NCBI RefSeq assembly: GCF_014358015.1
Contig: NZ_JACONV010000028.1
Span: forward strand, 1-56,027
Direction of reading: 5' to 3'
Length of the DNA: 56,027 nt
From: Pseudomonas triticifolii
GTDB taxonomy: Bacteria; Pseudomonadota; Gammaproteobacteria; Pseudomonadales; Pseudomonadaceae
The translations under genes were made by a program, and so were the position numbers. The notes beneath the pieces were generated by a model. That model did no database searches and was not told the DNA's origin. It saw only the letters and a list, made by a program, of their open reading frames with translations. This document shows, piece after piece, positions 1 through 8,403 of this stretch (within the stretch, counting starts at the first letter, position 1; every line of letters begins with the position of its first letter).

Positions 1-41
1 CGTCTGCTCTTGGAGAGGACGCAGAGCACGAGCATGATCAA

Positions 42-1742
42 TTACGCCTGGTGCGTGATCTCACGCAACGGCTTGCCACGCGCGGGCTTGTCGCCGGCCA
101 CGAAGTAGTCCGCTGTGCTGCGCGGCAGGGGCTGGCGACCGCGGATCTTGTCGGCGATTTTCTCGGCGATCATGATCGTTGGCGCGTTCAGGTTGCCCGT
201 GGTGATGATCGGCATGATCGACGCATCCACCACACGCAGGCTCTGCATGCCATGCACGCGGCCCTGACCATCGACCACCGCCATCTCGTCGGTGCCCATC
301 TTGCAGGAGCACGAAGGGTGATAGGCCGTCTCGGCATGTTCACGCACGAACTTGTCCAGCGCCTCGTCCGACTGCACGTCAATGCCGGGGCTGATTTCGC
401 GGCCACGGTACGGATCCAGCGCAGGCTGCTGCATGATTTCGCGGGTCAGGCGGATGCCGTCGCGAAACTCCTGCCAGTCCTGCTCGCTGGCCATGTAGTT
501 GAACAGAATGCTCGGGTACTCACGCGGGTTCTTGGATTTGACGTGCACGCGGCCACGGCTTGGCGAACGCATCGAACCGACGTGCGCCTGGAAACCATGT
601 TCCTGAACGCCCTTGGTGCCGTTGTAGTTAATGGCGACCGGCAGGAAGTGGTACTGAATGTTCGGCCATTCAAACGCCTCGCTCGAACGGATGAAACCAC
701 CCGCTTCGAACTGGTTGCTGGCGCCGATACCGGTGCCCAGAAACATCCACTCTGCGCCGATCGCAGGCTGGTTCCACCACATCAGGGACGGGTAGAGCGA
801 TACAGGCTGCGTGCAGGCGTATTGCAGGTACATCTCCAGGTGATCCTGAAGGTTCTGGCCGACGCCCGGCAGGTCGTGAACCACGGGAATGTCCAGCTTG
901 TTCAACAGTTCGGCAGGACCGACGCCGGAGCGTTGCAGAATCTGCGGCGAGGCAATTGCGCCACCACACAGCAGAACTTCCTTGCGTGCGCGGGCTTCGA
1001 TGCGGGTGTCGCTGTCGCCCACCAGATACGCCACGCCGATGGCACGCTTGCCTTCGAACAGAATGCGGTCGGTCAGTGCGTGCGTGACGATGGTCAGCGT
1101 CGAACGCTTTTTCGCCTCGTCCAGATAGCCGCGCGCGGTGCTGGCGCGACGGCCTTTAGGCGTCACGGTGCGGTCCATCGGACCAAAGCCTTCCTGCTGA
1201 TAACCGTTCAGGTCATCGGTGCGCGGATAACCAGCCTGTACACCGGCCTCGACCATGGCGTTGAACAACGGGTTATTGCCAGCCTTGGGTGTGGTGACGC
1301 TGACCGGACCTTCGCCGCCGTGATAATCGTTGGCACCGATGTCGCGGGTCTCGGCCTTGCGGAAGTACGGCAGGCAGTCGAGGTAGCTCCAGTCTTCCAG
1401 GCCCGGCTCTTTAGCCCAGCCGTCGTAGTCCATCGCGTTGCCACGGATGTAGCACATGCCGTTGATCAGCGACGAGCCGCCAAGGCCCTTGCCGCGACCG
1501 CACTCCATGCGGCGGTTGTTCATGTGCGGCTCTGGCTCGGTCTCGTACGCCCAGTTGTAGCGACGGCCTTGCAGCGGAAAAGCCAACGCAGCAGGCATCT
1601 GGGTGCGGAAGTCCAGACGATAGTCCGGGCCGCCGGCTTCCAGCAGCAGAACGGTGACGCCTTCGTCTTCGGTGAGACGGGCTGCCAGGGTGTTACCGGC
1701 CGAGCCGGCACCAATGATGATGTAATCGAATTCCTGGGACAT
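42..1742 (-). CDS. betA: Choline dehydrogenase BetA
   Basis: Oxidises choline to betaine aldehyde, the first step of glycine betaine synthesis; an FAD flavoprotein of the GMC oxidoreductase family, usually membrane-associated. The N-terminus has the dinucleotide-binding motif GAGSAGNTLA and the GMC signature GLGGSSLINGMCYIRG. The C-terminus carries HPSCSCKMG and the second GMC signature, with NLNAPT near the catalytic His/Asn region. From the ATG at 1742 it gives 566 aa, close to the E. coli length of about 556. A purine-rich GAAGAGGG lies just upstream of this ATG, whereas the longer reading frame would add 26 residues without family character. It follows betB on the same strand after a 199-base gap containing inverted repeats. 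BetI probably controls it. Family call very secure. Confidence 0.97.
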   Translation of the reverse strand: MSQEFDYIIIGAGSAGNTLAARLTEDEGVTVLLLEAGGPDYRLDFRTQMPAALAFPLQGRRYNWAYETEPEPHMNNRRMECGRGKGLGGSSLINGMCYIRGNAMDYDGWAKEPGLEDWSYLDCLPYFRKAETRDIGANDYHGGEGPVSVTTPKAGNNPLFNAMVEAGVQAGYPRTDDLNGYQQEGFGPMDRTVTPKGRRASTARGYLDEAKKRSTLTIVTHALTDRILFEGKRAIGVAYLVGDSDTRIEARARKEVLLCGGAIASPQILQRSGVGPAELLNKLDIPVVHDLPGVGQNLQDHLEMYLQYACTQPVSLYPSLMWWNQPAIGAEWMFLGTGIGASNQFEAGGFIRSSEAFEWPNIQYHFLPVAINYNGTKGVQEHGFQAHVGSMRSPSRGRVHVKSKNPREYPSILFNYMASEQDWQEFRDGIRLTREIMQQPALDPYRGREISPGIDVQSDEALDKFVREHAETAYHPSCSCKMGTDEMAVVDGQGRVHGMQSLRVVDASIMPIITTGNLNAPTIMIAEKIADKIRGRQPLPRSTADYFVAGDKPARGKPLREITHQA

Positions 1743-1813
1743 AAATGCGCCCTCTTCAAGGTAGGTGGGGCAAATGCAATTCAGCGCGGGTCGAGCCACT
1801 GTTGACTCGACCC

Positions 1814-1917
1814 CTAGCACCCCATGCTAGTGCGCTACTTGAGGGGGCCTTTCGCGGGCAAGTTCGCTCCCACGGGTGTATCTGTGGGAGCGGATGTGTC
1901 CGCGAAGGCCTCGCCTC
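1814..1917. repeat. Inverted repeats between betB and betA (REP-like)
   Basis: Two dyads sit in the betB-betA gap. A small one pairs CTAGCA (1814-1819) with TGCTAG (1825-1830). A large imperfect one pairs 1841-1873 with 1884-1917; its arms share TTCGCGG and GCTCCCAC cores, a REP-type element common between Pseudomonas genes. It is a different class from the GCCGGCAAGCC type at 4298-4392. It could slow or attenuate transcription from betB into betA, or stabilise the upstream mRNA. Seen directly; function inferred. Confidence 0.75.
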
Positions 1918-1941
1918 AGACGAAATCCAGCTTAACGAGCC

Positions 1942-3414
1942 TTAGAAAACCGACGCGTAGTCACCCAGCTCGATCTGTACCGATTTGATCCGTGTGTACT
2001 GGGCCAGCGAGCTAATGCCGTTTTCACGACCCACGCCCGACTGCTTGTAACCGCCAACCGGCATCTGTGCCGCCGACTCGCCCCAGGCGTTGATCCAGCA
2101 AATGCCCGCTTCCAGCAGATGAATCACGCGGTGTGCGCGGTTCAGGTCGCGGGTCACGATGCCAGCAGCCAGACCGAAATCGGTGTCATTGGCACGGCGC
2201 ACGACTTCGTCTTCGGTGTCGTAGCCGAGGATGCTCATGACCGGGCCGAAGATCTCTTCGCGCACGATGGTCATGTCGTCGGTGCAATCGGTGAAAACGG
2301 TCGCCGCGACATAGGCGCCCTTGGCGAAATCACCGCCCGTCAGTCGCTCGCCGCCACACAGCAGACGTGCGCCTTGTTCCTTGCCTTTGGCGATGTAGCC
2401 CAGCACGCTTTCCATGTGCTCGAAGCTGACCAGCGGGCCGAAATTGATGTTTTCGTCTTCCGGGTTGCCGGCGCGAATACGTTTGACGCGCTCCAGGATT
2501 TTCGCCTCGAACTCGGCTTTCAGCACGTTCGGCACGAACACGCGAGTGCCGTTGGTGCAGACCTGACCCGAGCTATAGAAGTTGGCCATCATCGCGATGT
2601 CGGCGGCGCGATCCAGGTCGGCGTCGTCGAACACGATCAGCGGCGACTTGCCGCCCAGTTCCATGGTCACTTCCTTGAGCGAAGAACTCGAGGCGCTGGC
2701 CATGACTTTCTTGCCGGTGTCGGTGCCGCCGGTAAAGGAGACTTTCTCGATGCGCGGGTGCTCGGTGATCCAGGTGCCGACTTCGCGGCCGCTGCCGGTC
2801 AACACGTTGAACACGCCATTCGGCACGCCAGCTTCGGTGTAGATTTCAGCCAGTTTCAGCGTGGTCAGCGAAGTGACTTCACTGGGCTTGAAGATCATTG
2901 CGTTGCCCGCAGCCAGCGCCGGTGCGGACTTCCACAGGGCGATCTGGATCGGGTAGTTCCACGCGCCGATCCCGGCTACCACACCCAGCGGCTCGCGGCG
3001 GGTGTAGACGAAGGAGGAGTCGCGCAGCGGAATCTGCTCGCCTTCGATGGCGGGCACCAGGCCTGCGTAGTATTCCAGCACATCAGCGCCGGTGACGATG
3101 TCGACGTAACGGGTTTCCGAGATGGCCTTGCCGGTGTCCAGGGTTTCCAGTGCGGCCAGTTCATCGTTGCGCTCGCGCAGGATGTCCACAGCACGACGCA
3201 GGATGCGCGAACGCTCGACTGCGGTCATGGCGGCCCAGATTTTCTGGCCTTTCTCGGCGGCGACCACGGCGCGCTCGACATCTTCCTGGCTGGCGCGCTG
3301 GATCTTGGCCAGCACTTCGCCGTTTGCCGGGTTGATGGAGTCGAAGGTCTCGGTGTTGCTGGCATCGACATAACCGCCGTCGATGTAGAGTTTTTGCAAT
3401 TCAAAACGGGCCAT
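1942..3414 (-). CDS. betB: Betaine aldehyde dehydrogenase BetB
   Basis: Oxidises betaine aldehyde to glycine betaine with NAD(P)+, the second step after BetA; cytosolic, usually tetrameric. The 490-residue length equals the family norm. Visible landmarks are the general-base Glu in MELGGKSPLIVF, the catalytic Cys in SGQVCTNGTRVFV, the cofactor-site motif FTGGTDTGKK, and a C-terminal MPVGGYKQSGVGRENG typical of betaine aldehyde dehydrogenases. The ATG at 3414 directly begins the conserved MARFELQKLYIDG start. It lies between betI and betA on the same strand, as in the betIBA operon of other gamma-proteobacteria. Secure assignment. Confidence 0.98.
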   Translation of the reverse strand: MARFELQKLYIDGGYVDASNTETFDSINPANGEVLAKIQRASQEDVERAVVAAEKGQKIWAAMTAVERSRILRRAVDILRERNDELAALETLDTGKAISETRYVDIVTGADVLEYYAGLVPAIEGEQIPLRDSSFVYTRREPLGVVAGIGAWNYPIQIALWKSAPALAAGNAMIFKPSEVTSLTTLKLAEIYTEAGVPNGVFNVLTGSGREVGTWITEHPRIEKVSFTGGTDTGKKVMASASSSSLKEVTMELGGKSPLIVFDDADLDRAADIAMMANFYSSGQVCTNGTRVFVPNVLKAEFEAKILERVKRIRAGNPEDENINFGPLVSFEHMESVLGYIAKGKEQGARLLCGGERLTGGDFAKGAYVAATVFTDCTDDMTIVREEIFGPVMSILGYDTEDEVVRRANDTDFGLAAGIVTRDLNRAHRVIHLLEAGICWINAWGESAAQMPVGGYKQSGVGRENGISSLAQYTRIKSVQIELGDYASVF

Positions 3415-3520
3415 AAAGTCCTCGCAAATTCAGTGGGGGAGGCGATGACTGATTTCAGTGTGCCGGAATCATTGGGCAACACTGCGATGCAGTCGTTCGG
3501 TGAAGGCGCTTCGAAAGCGC

Positions 3521-4114
3521 TCAGTTCGCCGATTTCGCCAATTGGAAATCCATGTATTCGTAAGCGATCCGTTGCGCTTGCTCGGTGTCGAATGCATCGC
3601 CTGACAGCGCGCCTCTCAGCCACAGCCCATCGATCAGGGCCGCAAGCCCGCGGGCCGCGTTGCGTGCCTGTTCCAGCGGCAGGACGCGGCGGAACTGACA
3701 GCACAGGTTCGAATACAAACGGTGATCATTGATGCGCTGCAAGCGATGCAGCGACGGGTGATGCATGCTGGTTGCCCAGAAGGCGAGCCAGGTTTTCATG
3801 GCCGGGCCGTTGACCTGGCTGGCGTCGAAGTTGCCTTCGATTATCACTTGCAGGTGCGCACGCGGGCTGTCGTCGGTCAGGGCCTGGCGGCGTTCATTGA
3901 CGGTCTGGATCAGCGCGTTCATCAAGTGGCGCATGGTGGCTGCAATCAGGCCGTTCTTGTCCTGAAAGTAGTGACTGATGATGCCGTTCGAAACGCCTGC
4001 AAGACGGGCGATCAGGGCAATGCTGGCGTCGCCCATGCCGACCTGATCGACCGCGGTAAGCGTGGCCTGGATCAACTGTTGGCGGCGGATGGGTTGCATA
4101 CCGACCTTTGGCAT
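3521..4114 (-). CDS. betI: Choline-responsive TetR-family repressor BetI
   Basis: Transcriptional repressor of the bet genes that releases DNA when choline is present. It is 197 aa with an N-terminal TetR helix-turn-helix (about residues 25-55, including IARLAGVSNGIISHYFQDK) and a C-terminal ligand and dimer domain, matching BetI in length and start (MPKVGMQPIRRQQLI). It is the first gene of betI-betB-betA. The intergenic region upstream holds a good BetI-type palindrome at 4182-4202, implying autoregulation. In P. aeruginosa I recall a betT transporter gene just upstream of betI; here that space holds only a REP pair. Very secure. Confidence 0.96.
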   Translation of the reverse strand: MPKVGMQPIRRQQLIQATLTAVDQVGMGDASIALIARLAGVSNGIISHYFQDKNGLIAATMRHLMNALIQTVNERRQALTDDSPRAHLQVIIEGNFDASQVNGPAMKTWLAFWATSMHHPSLHRLQRINDHRLYSNLCCQFRRVLPLEQARNAARGLAALIDGLWLRGALSGDAFDTEQAQRIAYEYMDFQLAKSAN

Positions 4115-4181
4115 AGTCGCGATTCTCCCGAGTGACTGAAGTGATCGTTATACCGAAATGGCTGGCACAGTCTAAAGATTT

Positions 4182-4202
4182 TTAATTGAACGATCAATCA
4201 AT
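4182..4202. promoter_or_regulatory. Putative BetI operator
   Basis: An AT-rich dyad about 70-90 bases upstream of betI. It pairs TTAATTGA with TCAATCAA around a CGA-containing centre, with one mismatch between half-sites. Read on the bet strand it runs TTGATTGATCGTTCAATTAA, which resembles the remembered BetI operator pattern (TTGATTGA and TTCAATC halves). It probably overlaps the betIBA promoter. The match is from memory rather than a scored matrix. Confidence 0.7.
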
Positions 4203-4297
4203 AAAAGGCGATGGACATACCGAGAGGCCTTTCAGAGCCCGTTCTTGAGGCGTCGTTTGAAGCGGACGTAAACATACTGAAGGAGCGCTATCTGTAC

Positions 4298-4392
4298 GTG
4301 GGATGCGGCTTGCCGGCGATTCGATTTTTCAGGCGACCCGTCATTGACTGAATTGACTGAACTGACGCAATCGCCGGCAAGCCGCCTCCCAC
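4298..4392. repeat. REP doublet (REPIN) between cbcV and betI
   Basis: Two copies of the Pseudomonas REP palindrome in opposite orientation: 4298-4321 and 4369-4392. The 24-base arms differ at one position, and both carry the GGCTTGCCGGCGATT core. The 47-base spacer contains a short direct repeat, ATTGACTGA twice plus ACTGAC. Such doublets are mobilised by RAYT transposases and occur in hundreds of copies per genome; no RAYT gene is in this window. It lies downstream of the cbcXWV operon and upstream of betI, so it may help separate the two transcripts. Confidence 0.9.
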
Positions 4393-4468
4393 GGTTATGT
4401 GTTTGCTGAGCGGCGGCGCTGTATCAAAGCTGCTGAGGCACCGTATCAGTCGATACAAATCCGTCGCA

Positions 4469-5647
4469 TCAACCGTGATTCTTGCCCAGCAGTGCGTGGT
4501 ACAGCTCGGTATCCCCGAGAATGCCGACAACCTGGTTGCCATCCTGCAAGACCAGTTTGTTGCCGGTCTGGTAGCGGATCTGCAACGCGTCGCGCATGCC
4601 GATGTTGGAGTGCACCAGGGTCGGACGGCGGTCGAGGGTGCTGACGTCCTGGCCCGGTGTCCAGTTCTGCAGATCCAGCGAGCCCGTGCCCTGACGTGCG
4701 CCCTTGATCACATTGCCTTCGGCCAGGTCCAGCCAGGAATCACCCCCCGGATCCAGGCACACCGAGCCATTGACCTGGGTGCACTGATCGACGGTGCGCA
4801 TCAGGCTGCGGCCGCACAACACGTTGAGCGGGTTGGTGTGAGCAACGAACGTGCGCACGTATTCATCCGCCGGGTTGAGCACGATCTGCTCCGGTACGCT
4901 GTATTGCACGATGCGGCCGTCTTTCATGATCGCGATACGGCTGCCCAGTTTCAGCGCCTCATCCAGGTCATGGCTGACGAACACGATGGTCTTGCTCAGC
5001 TTGCTTTGCAGCGCCAGCAGTTCGTCCTGCAGGCCCTGACGAATCAGCGGGTCGAGCGCCGAGAACGGTTCATCCATCAACAGAATGTCTGCGTCCATCG
5101 CCAGTGCACGGGCCAGGCCCACACGCTGCTGCATGCCGCCTGAAAGTTCGTCGGGCTTCTTGTTGCGCCACTGGGTCAGGCCCACCAGCTCCAGCTTTTC
5201 GTCCACCAGCTTGCGTCGTTCCTTCTCGGGACGACCCTGCATTTCCAGGCCAAAGCTGATGTTCTCGCGCACTGTCAGCCAGGGCATCAGGGCGAACTTC
5301 TGGAAGACCATCGCAATGCGCTGGGTGCGCATCATTTTCAGTTCGGCTGCCGTGCAGTTGGCGATGTTGATCTGCGAGCCTTCATGCTCGACGAACAGCG
5401 AGCCACGGCTTACGGTGTTGAGGCCGTTGATACAGCGCAGCAGGCTGGACTTGCCGGAGCCGGACAGGCCCATCAGGACGCAGATTTCGCCTTTTTCGAT
5501 TTCCAGGGTGGCTTTTTCCACACCCACGATCTGCCCGGTTTTCTTGAGGATCTGGTCACGCGTCAGGCCTTCGTCCAGCAGCTTGAGGGCCTCACGCGGG
5601 TCCCTGGAGAAGATGACATCTACCTTGTCGAATTTGATGATGCTCAT
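4469..5647 (-). CDS. cbcV: Choline/betaine ABC transporter ATP-binding protein CbcV
   Basis: ATPase subunit of the quaternary-amine ABC importer for choline, betaine and carnitine-type substrates. It is 392 aa with Walker A (GLSGSGKSSLL, about residue 58), the ABC signature LSGGMQQRVGLARAL and Walker B (ILLMDEPFSALDP). The C-terminal extension of about 110 residues is of the CBS-like regulatory kind seen in the OpuAA/ProV family. The ATG at 5647 overlaps the stop of cbcW by four bases, indicating translational coupling. It is the last gene of cbcX-cbcW-cbcV and is followed by a REP doublet. The choV/proV naming is an alternative; the bet/gbdR context favours cbcV. Confidence 0.93.
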   Translation of the reverse strand: MSIIKFDKVDVIFSRDPREALKLLDEGLTRDQILKKTGQIVGVEKATLEIEKGEICVLMGLSGSGKSSLLRCINGLNTVSRGSLFVEHEGSQINIANCTAAELKMMRTQRIAMVFQKFALMPWLTVRENISFGLEMQGRPEKERRKLVDEKLELVGLTQWRNKKPDELSGGMQQRVGLARALAMDADILLMDEPFSALDPLIRQGLQDELLALQSKLSKTIVFVSHDLDEALKLGSRIAIMKDGRIVQYSVPEQIVLNPADEYVRTFVAHTNPLNVLCGRSLMRTVDQCTQVNGSVCLDPGGDSWLDLAEGNVIKGARQGTGSLDLQNWTPGQDVSTLDRRPTLVHSNIGMRDALQIRYQTGNKLVLQDGNQVVGILGDTELYHALLGKNHG

Positions 5648-6489
5648 GCGTCGGACCCTGCCTTGGCTTCAGGTTGTTTGCAGATACGGTCGAGCATGAT
5701 GGCGAGCAATACGATGGCCAGGCCTGCTTCGAAGCCCAGGGCGATATCAGCCGTGTTCAATGCGTTGACCACAGGTTTGCCCAAGCCGTCAGCACCGACC
5801 AGTGCCGCGATCACCACCATCGACAACGACAGCATGATGCACTGGGTGATGCCGGCCGCAATGCTTGGCATCGCATAGGGCAGTTCGATTCGTGTCAGCA
5901 ATTGGCGACGCGAAGAGCCAAAGGCCTTGCCCGCGTCCAGCAGCTCATGAGGCACATCGCGGATGCCCAGGTACGTCAGGCGGATCGGTGCGGCGATGGC
6001 GAACACCACCGTTGAAATCAGGCCGGGCACCACGCCCAGGCCAAACAGCGTGAGGGTCGGAATCAGATAAACGAAAGTGGGCACCGTCTGCATCAGATCG
6101 AGCAGCGGGCGGATGACCGTGTAGAACATCGGCTTGTGCGCGGCAATGATGCCCAGCGGCACACCGATGACCACGCAGACCATCGTGGCGAACAGCACCT
6201 GCGCCAGGGTTTCCATGGTTTCCTGCCAGTAGTGCAGGTTCAGGATCAGCAGGAACGAGAGGATGACGAACACCGTCAGGCCCCATTTGCGCTGGATGAA
6301 GTGTGCAAGTGCGCCGATCAGGCCAATCAGTACGAGCGGGTTGAACCAGGTGAGAGCGAAGGTCAGCCCGTGGATCATCATTTCCAGTGTGGAGGCAATC
6401 GCGTCGAAGTAGTCGGCGCCGTTGCGCGTCAACCAGTCGACGAACGCCGCCATGTACTCGCCCAAAGGGATTTTGTGATCAGTCAGCAT
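5644..6489 (-). CDS. cbcW: Choline/betaine ABC transporter permease CbcW
   Basis: Integral inner-membrane permease of the quaternary-amine importer, 281 aa. It has several hydrophobic segments (for example around residues 45-70, 95-120 and 145-170). The BPD permease coupling region (EAA-type) lies around residues 185-205, in DVPHELLDAGKAFGSSRRQL followed by LPYAMPSIAAGI. It sits between cbcX (67-base gap) and cbcV (4-base overlap) on the same strand. Family similarity is to OpuAB/ProW. Confidence 0.93.
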   Translation of the reverse strand: MLTDHKIPLGEYMAAFVDWLTRNGADYFDAIASTLEMMIHGLTFALTWFNPLVLIGLIGALAHFIQRKWGLTVFVILSFLLILNLHYWQETMETLAQVLFATMVCVVIGVPLGIIAAHKPMFYTVIRPLLDLMQTVPTFVYLIPTLTLFGLGVVPGLISTVVFAIAAPIRLTYLGIRDVPHELLDAGKAFGSSRRQLLTRIELPYAMPSIAAGITQCIMLSLSMVVIAALVGADGLGKPVVNALNTADIALGFEAGLAIVLLAIMLDRICKQPEAKAGSDA

Positions 6490-6527
6490 GATAGTGATTG
6501 TCCGCTTGCGGGGAAAAATGAGGACAG

Positions 6528-6548
6528 CAGGCGGGGCATGCCCGCCTG
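6528..6548. other. Intercistronic hairpin between cbcX and cbcW
   Basis: A perfect 8-base-pair stem (CAGGCGGG with CCCGCCTG) around a 5-base loop lies in the cbcX-cbcW gap, just past the cbcX stop. It has no T-run, so it is unlikely to be a full terminator. Such hairpins commonly protect the mRNA of a binding protein from 3' decay, raising its yield over the permease. Structure seen; function inferred. Confidence 0.6.
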
Positions 6549-6556
6549 CCGCCGGC

Positions 6557-7504
6557 TTACTGGGTCAGCTTGGCCCTGGCAGCCTCCAGCCCTGGTTTGC
6601 CGTCAACGGTGGTTACGCCGGCGAGCCAGGTGTCGAGCACTTGAGGGTTCTTCTTGATCCACGCCTTGGCAGCGGCATCAGGTTTGATTTTGTCGTCGAG
6701 CACGTTACCCATCAGCGTGCTTTCCATGTCCAGGGTGAACGAGAGGTTCTTGAGCAATTGGCCTACGTTGCTGCATTCCTGGCTGTAGCCCTTGCGGGTG
6801 TTGGTGTAGATGGTGGCCTGGCCATAGTTGGGGCCGAAGAAGTCATCGCCACCGGTCAGGTACTTCATCTTGAAGCGGGTGTTCATCGGGTGCGGTTCCC
6901 AGCCCAGGAACACCACGTCGGTGTTGCGGCGTGCCGCGCGATCAACCTGCGACAGCATGCCGGCTTCGCTGGACTCCACTACTTTGAAGCCTGCGTCCTT
7001 CAGGCCGAAAGCGTTCTTGTCGATCATGCTCTGGATCAGACGGTTGCCGTCGTTACCCGGTTCGATGCCGTAGATCTTGCCGTCCAGTTCTTTTTTGAAT
7101 TTGGCGATATCGGCAAAGTCTTTCAGACCCTTGTTGTAGAGCGCTTCAGGCACGGCCAGCGTGTACTTGGCGTTTTCCAGGTTGGCGCGGACGGTGTCGA
7201 CAGTACCGGCTTCGCGATAAGCCTTGATGTCGTTTTCCATGGTCGGCATCCAGTTGCCCAGGAACACGTCCATGTTCTTGCCGTCGGCCAGCGACTTGTA
7301 GGTCACCGGTACGGAAATCATGGTGGTCTTGGTCTTGTAGCCGAGCGATTCGAGTACGGCGCTGGTCACTGCGGTGGTGACCGTGATGTCGGTCCAGCCG
7401 ACATCGGAGAAGTTCACGGTATGACAGGCTTCTGGTTCGGCGGCCTGTGCCAGCACCGGAACACAGAGTGTGGCGACCAACAGCAACGATTTGGAACCTT
7501 TCAT
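6557..7504 (-). CDS. cbcX: Choline/betaine ABC transporter periplasmic binding protein CbcX
   Basis: Periplasmic substrate-binding subunit for choline and betaine import. From the ATG at 7504 it gives 315 aa with a classic signal peptide (MKGSKSLLLVATLCVPVLA, cleavage probably after the AQA motif). An OpuAC-type domain follows, with aromatic-rich ligand segments such as DVGWTDITVTTAV and FLGNWMPTM. A strong AGGAG lies just before this ATG, while the open frame upstream (to 7861) encodes no sensible protein. It is the first gene of cbcXWV, transcribed away from gbdR. A 21-base-spaced repeat array 156-208 bases upstream is a likely activator site. Confidence 0.94.
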   Translation of the reverse strand: MKGSKSLLLVATLCVPVLAQAAEPEACHTVNFSDVGWTDITVTTAVTSAVLESLGYKTKTTMISVPVTYKSLADGKNMDVFLGNWMPTMENDIKAYREAGTVDTVRANLENAKYTLAVPEALYNKGLKDFADIAKFKKELDGKIYGIEPGNDGNRLIQSMIDKNAFGLKDAGFKVVESSEAGMLSQVDRAARRNTDVVFLGWEPHPMNTRFKMKYLTGGDDFFGPNYGQATIYTNTRKGYSQECSNVGQLLKNLSFTLDMESTLMGNVLDDKIKPDAAAKAWIKKNPQVLDTWLAGVTTVDGKPGLEAARAKLTQ

Positions 7505-8403
7505 GGGGTGGACTCCTGTGAGTTTTTCTTGGTTATCAGCAGGTGAGCGCTGACGCGACTTATGTGTTGGCGATGCATTTCGCGAAGCTCCATCACTGCG
7601 CCTGGCGATCGAGTCGAGGTCGATCATGTAACAGGCAAAATCAAACGCATACTGGGGGCGTCGTATCCAGTACAGGCGGGGTCGCATCCAGTGTGCGCAA
7701 GGTCGCTTACAGATTTGTTCCATCGTGCAAGCGCACTTCTGCAGGGGTGGAACTGCCCGAAAACGGCCAAAACGGTTGCGGGTTACGCGGCTCGAAGCCT
7801 TTGGCGCTGGTGGGTATGAGCGTGTCGGTGCCAGGCGTCGAGCGCTTGTGCGATGGCCCATGCTGCGGGCAATGCGGCTCTAGCGTAGCAGAGCCGGGCG
7901 CAGGCTCAGGGGGCTGAACAAACCGGTCAGGAACCCGTTTGTTCGTGCAGCGCTTTCGCGAGCGCGGTCTGTTTGAGGGTTTTGGCCGGGGTTAGTTCCG
8001 GGATGGCAGGATCATGGCTCTACCTTGCGACCTTAAACGGCCGCTCGATTTTTGAACACACGCGCTGATCGTCGCCACCTTTTAGCGCGCAGATCGAACA
8101 TGGCGAATGGCCCACGACCCTGTGCTTTGAGTATCACTCCCCAGCCACGCCTTCCCTGCACGTTTCCTTCAAGTGCTACCGAATTGCTCACCCTACGCTG
8201 CCGTGCGGGGGCCTCAAAGTCGCAAACAGACAGGCCGGTCGCGACCGGATAGACGCATCGCGACGTCGTTTTCAGGGGTTATTGAATGCCTGATCAAATT
8301 CAGGCACGGGATTTGCGATGTCATTGCAAAGCCCTGCATTCATGAGGGCCATAACAAGAGCCTCGCCTGAGGCCAATCCCGCCACGTCAAAGGAGATAGT
8401 GTG
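7505..8403. other. Gap between cbcX and gbdR without a convincing gene
   Basis: Nearly 900 bases between divergent cbcX and gbdR. Open frames exist (for example 7543-7917 and 8052-8252), but none has a ribosome site or a recognisable protein. The recognisable content is the repeat array at 7660-7712. In P. aeruginosa I recall a serine dehydratase gene between cbcX and gbdR; no trace of such a coding sequence is visible here. A small RNA cannot be excluded by eye. Confidence 0.5.
7660..7712. promoter_or_regulatory. Three direct repeats at 21-base spacing upstream of cbcX (putative GbdR site)
   Basis: Three copies of a 12-base motif start at 7660 (GTCGTATCCAGT), 7681 (GTCGCATCCAGT) and 7702 (GTCGCTTACAGA), each exactly 21 bases apart. 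The first two match at 11 of 12 positions. Direct half-sites spaced by two helical turns are the hallmark of AraC-family binding, and the divergent neighbour gbdR encodes such a protein known to activate choline-catabolic and cbc genes in P. aeruginosa. The array lies 156-208 bases upstream of the cbcX start codon. Pattern seen; assignment to GbdR inferred. Confidence 0.6.

Noticed and set aside
51..1805. A 584-codon open frame opposite betA
   Set aside because: Same codon-bias shadow; betA on the other strand has all GMC family motifs.
2119..3732. A 537-codon open frame opposite betB and betI
   Set aside because: It spans two well-supported genes on the other strand and has no recognisable domain.
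4165..4190. A TGGCAC suggestive of a sigma-54 promoter before betI
   Set aside because: No TTGC-type element at the required 4-5 base spacing; the BetI palindrome explains the region better.
7543..7917. A 124-codon open frame in the cbcX-gbdR gap
   Set aside because: It reads through the 21-base repeats, which stay in frame because 21 is a multiple of three, giving a repetitive peptide; no ribosome site and no family character.
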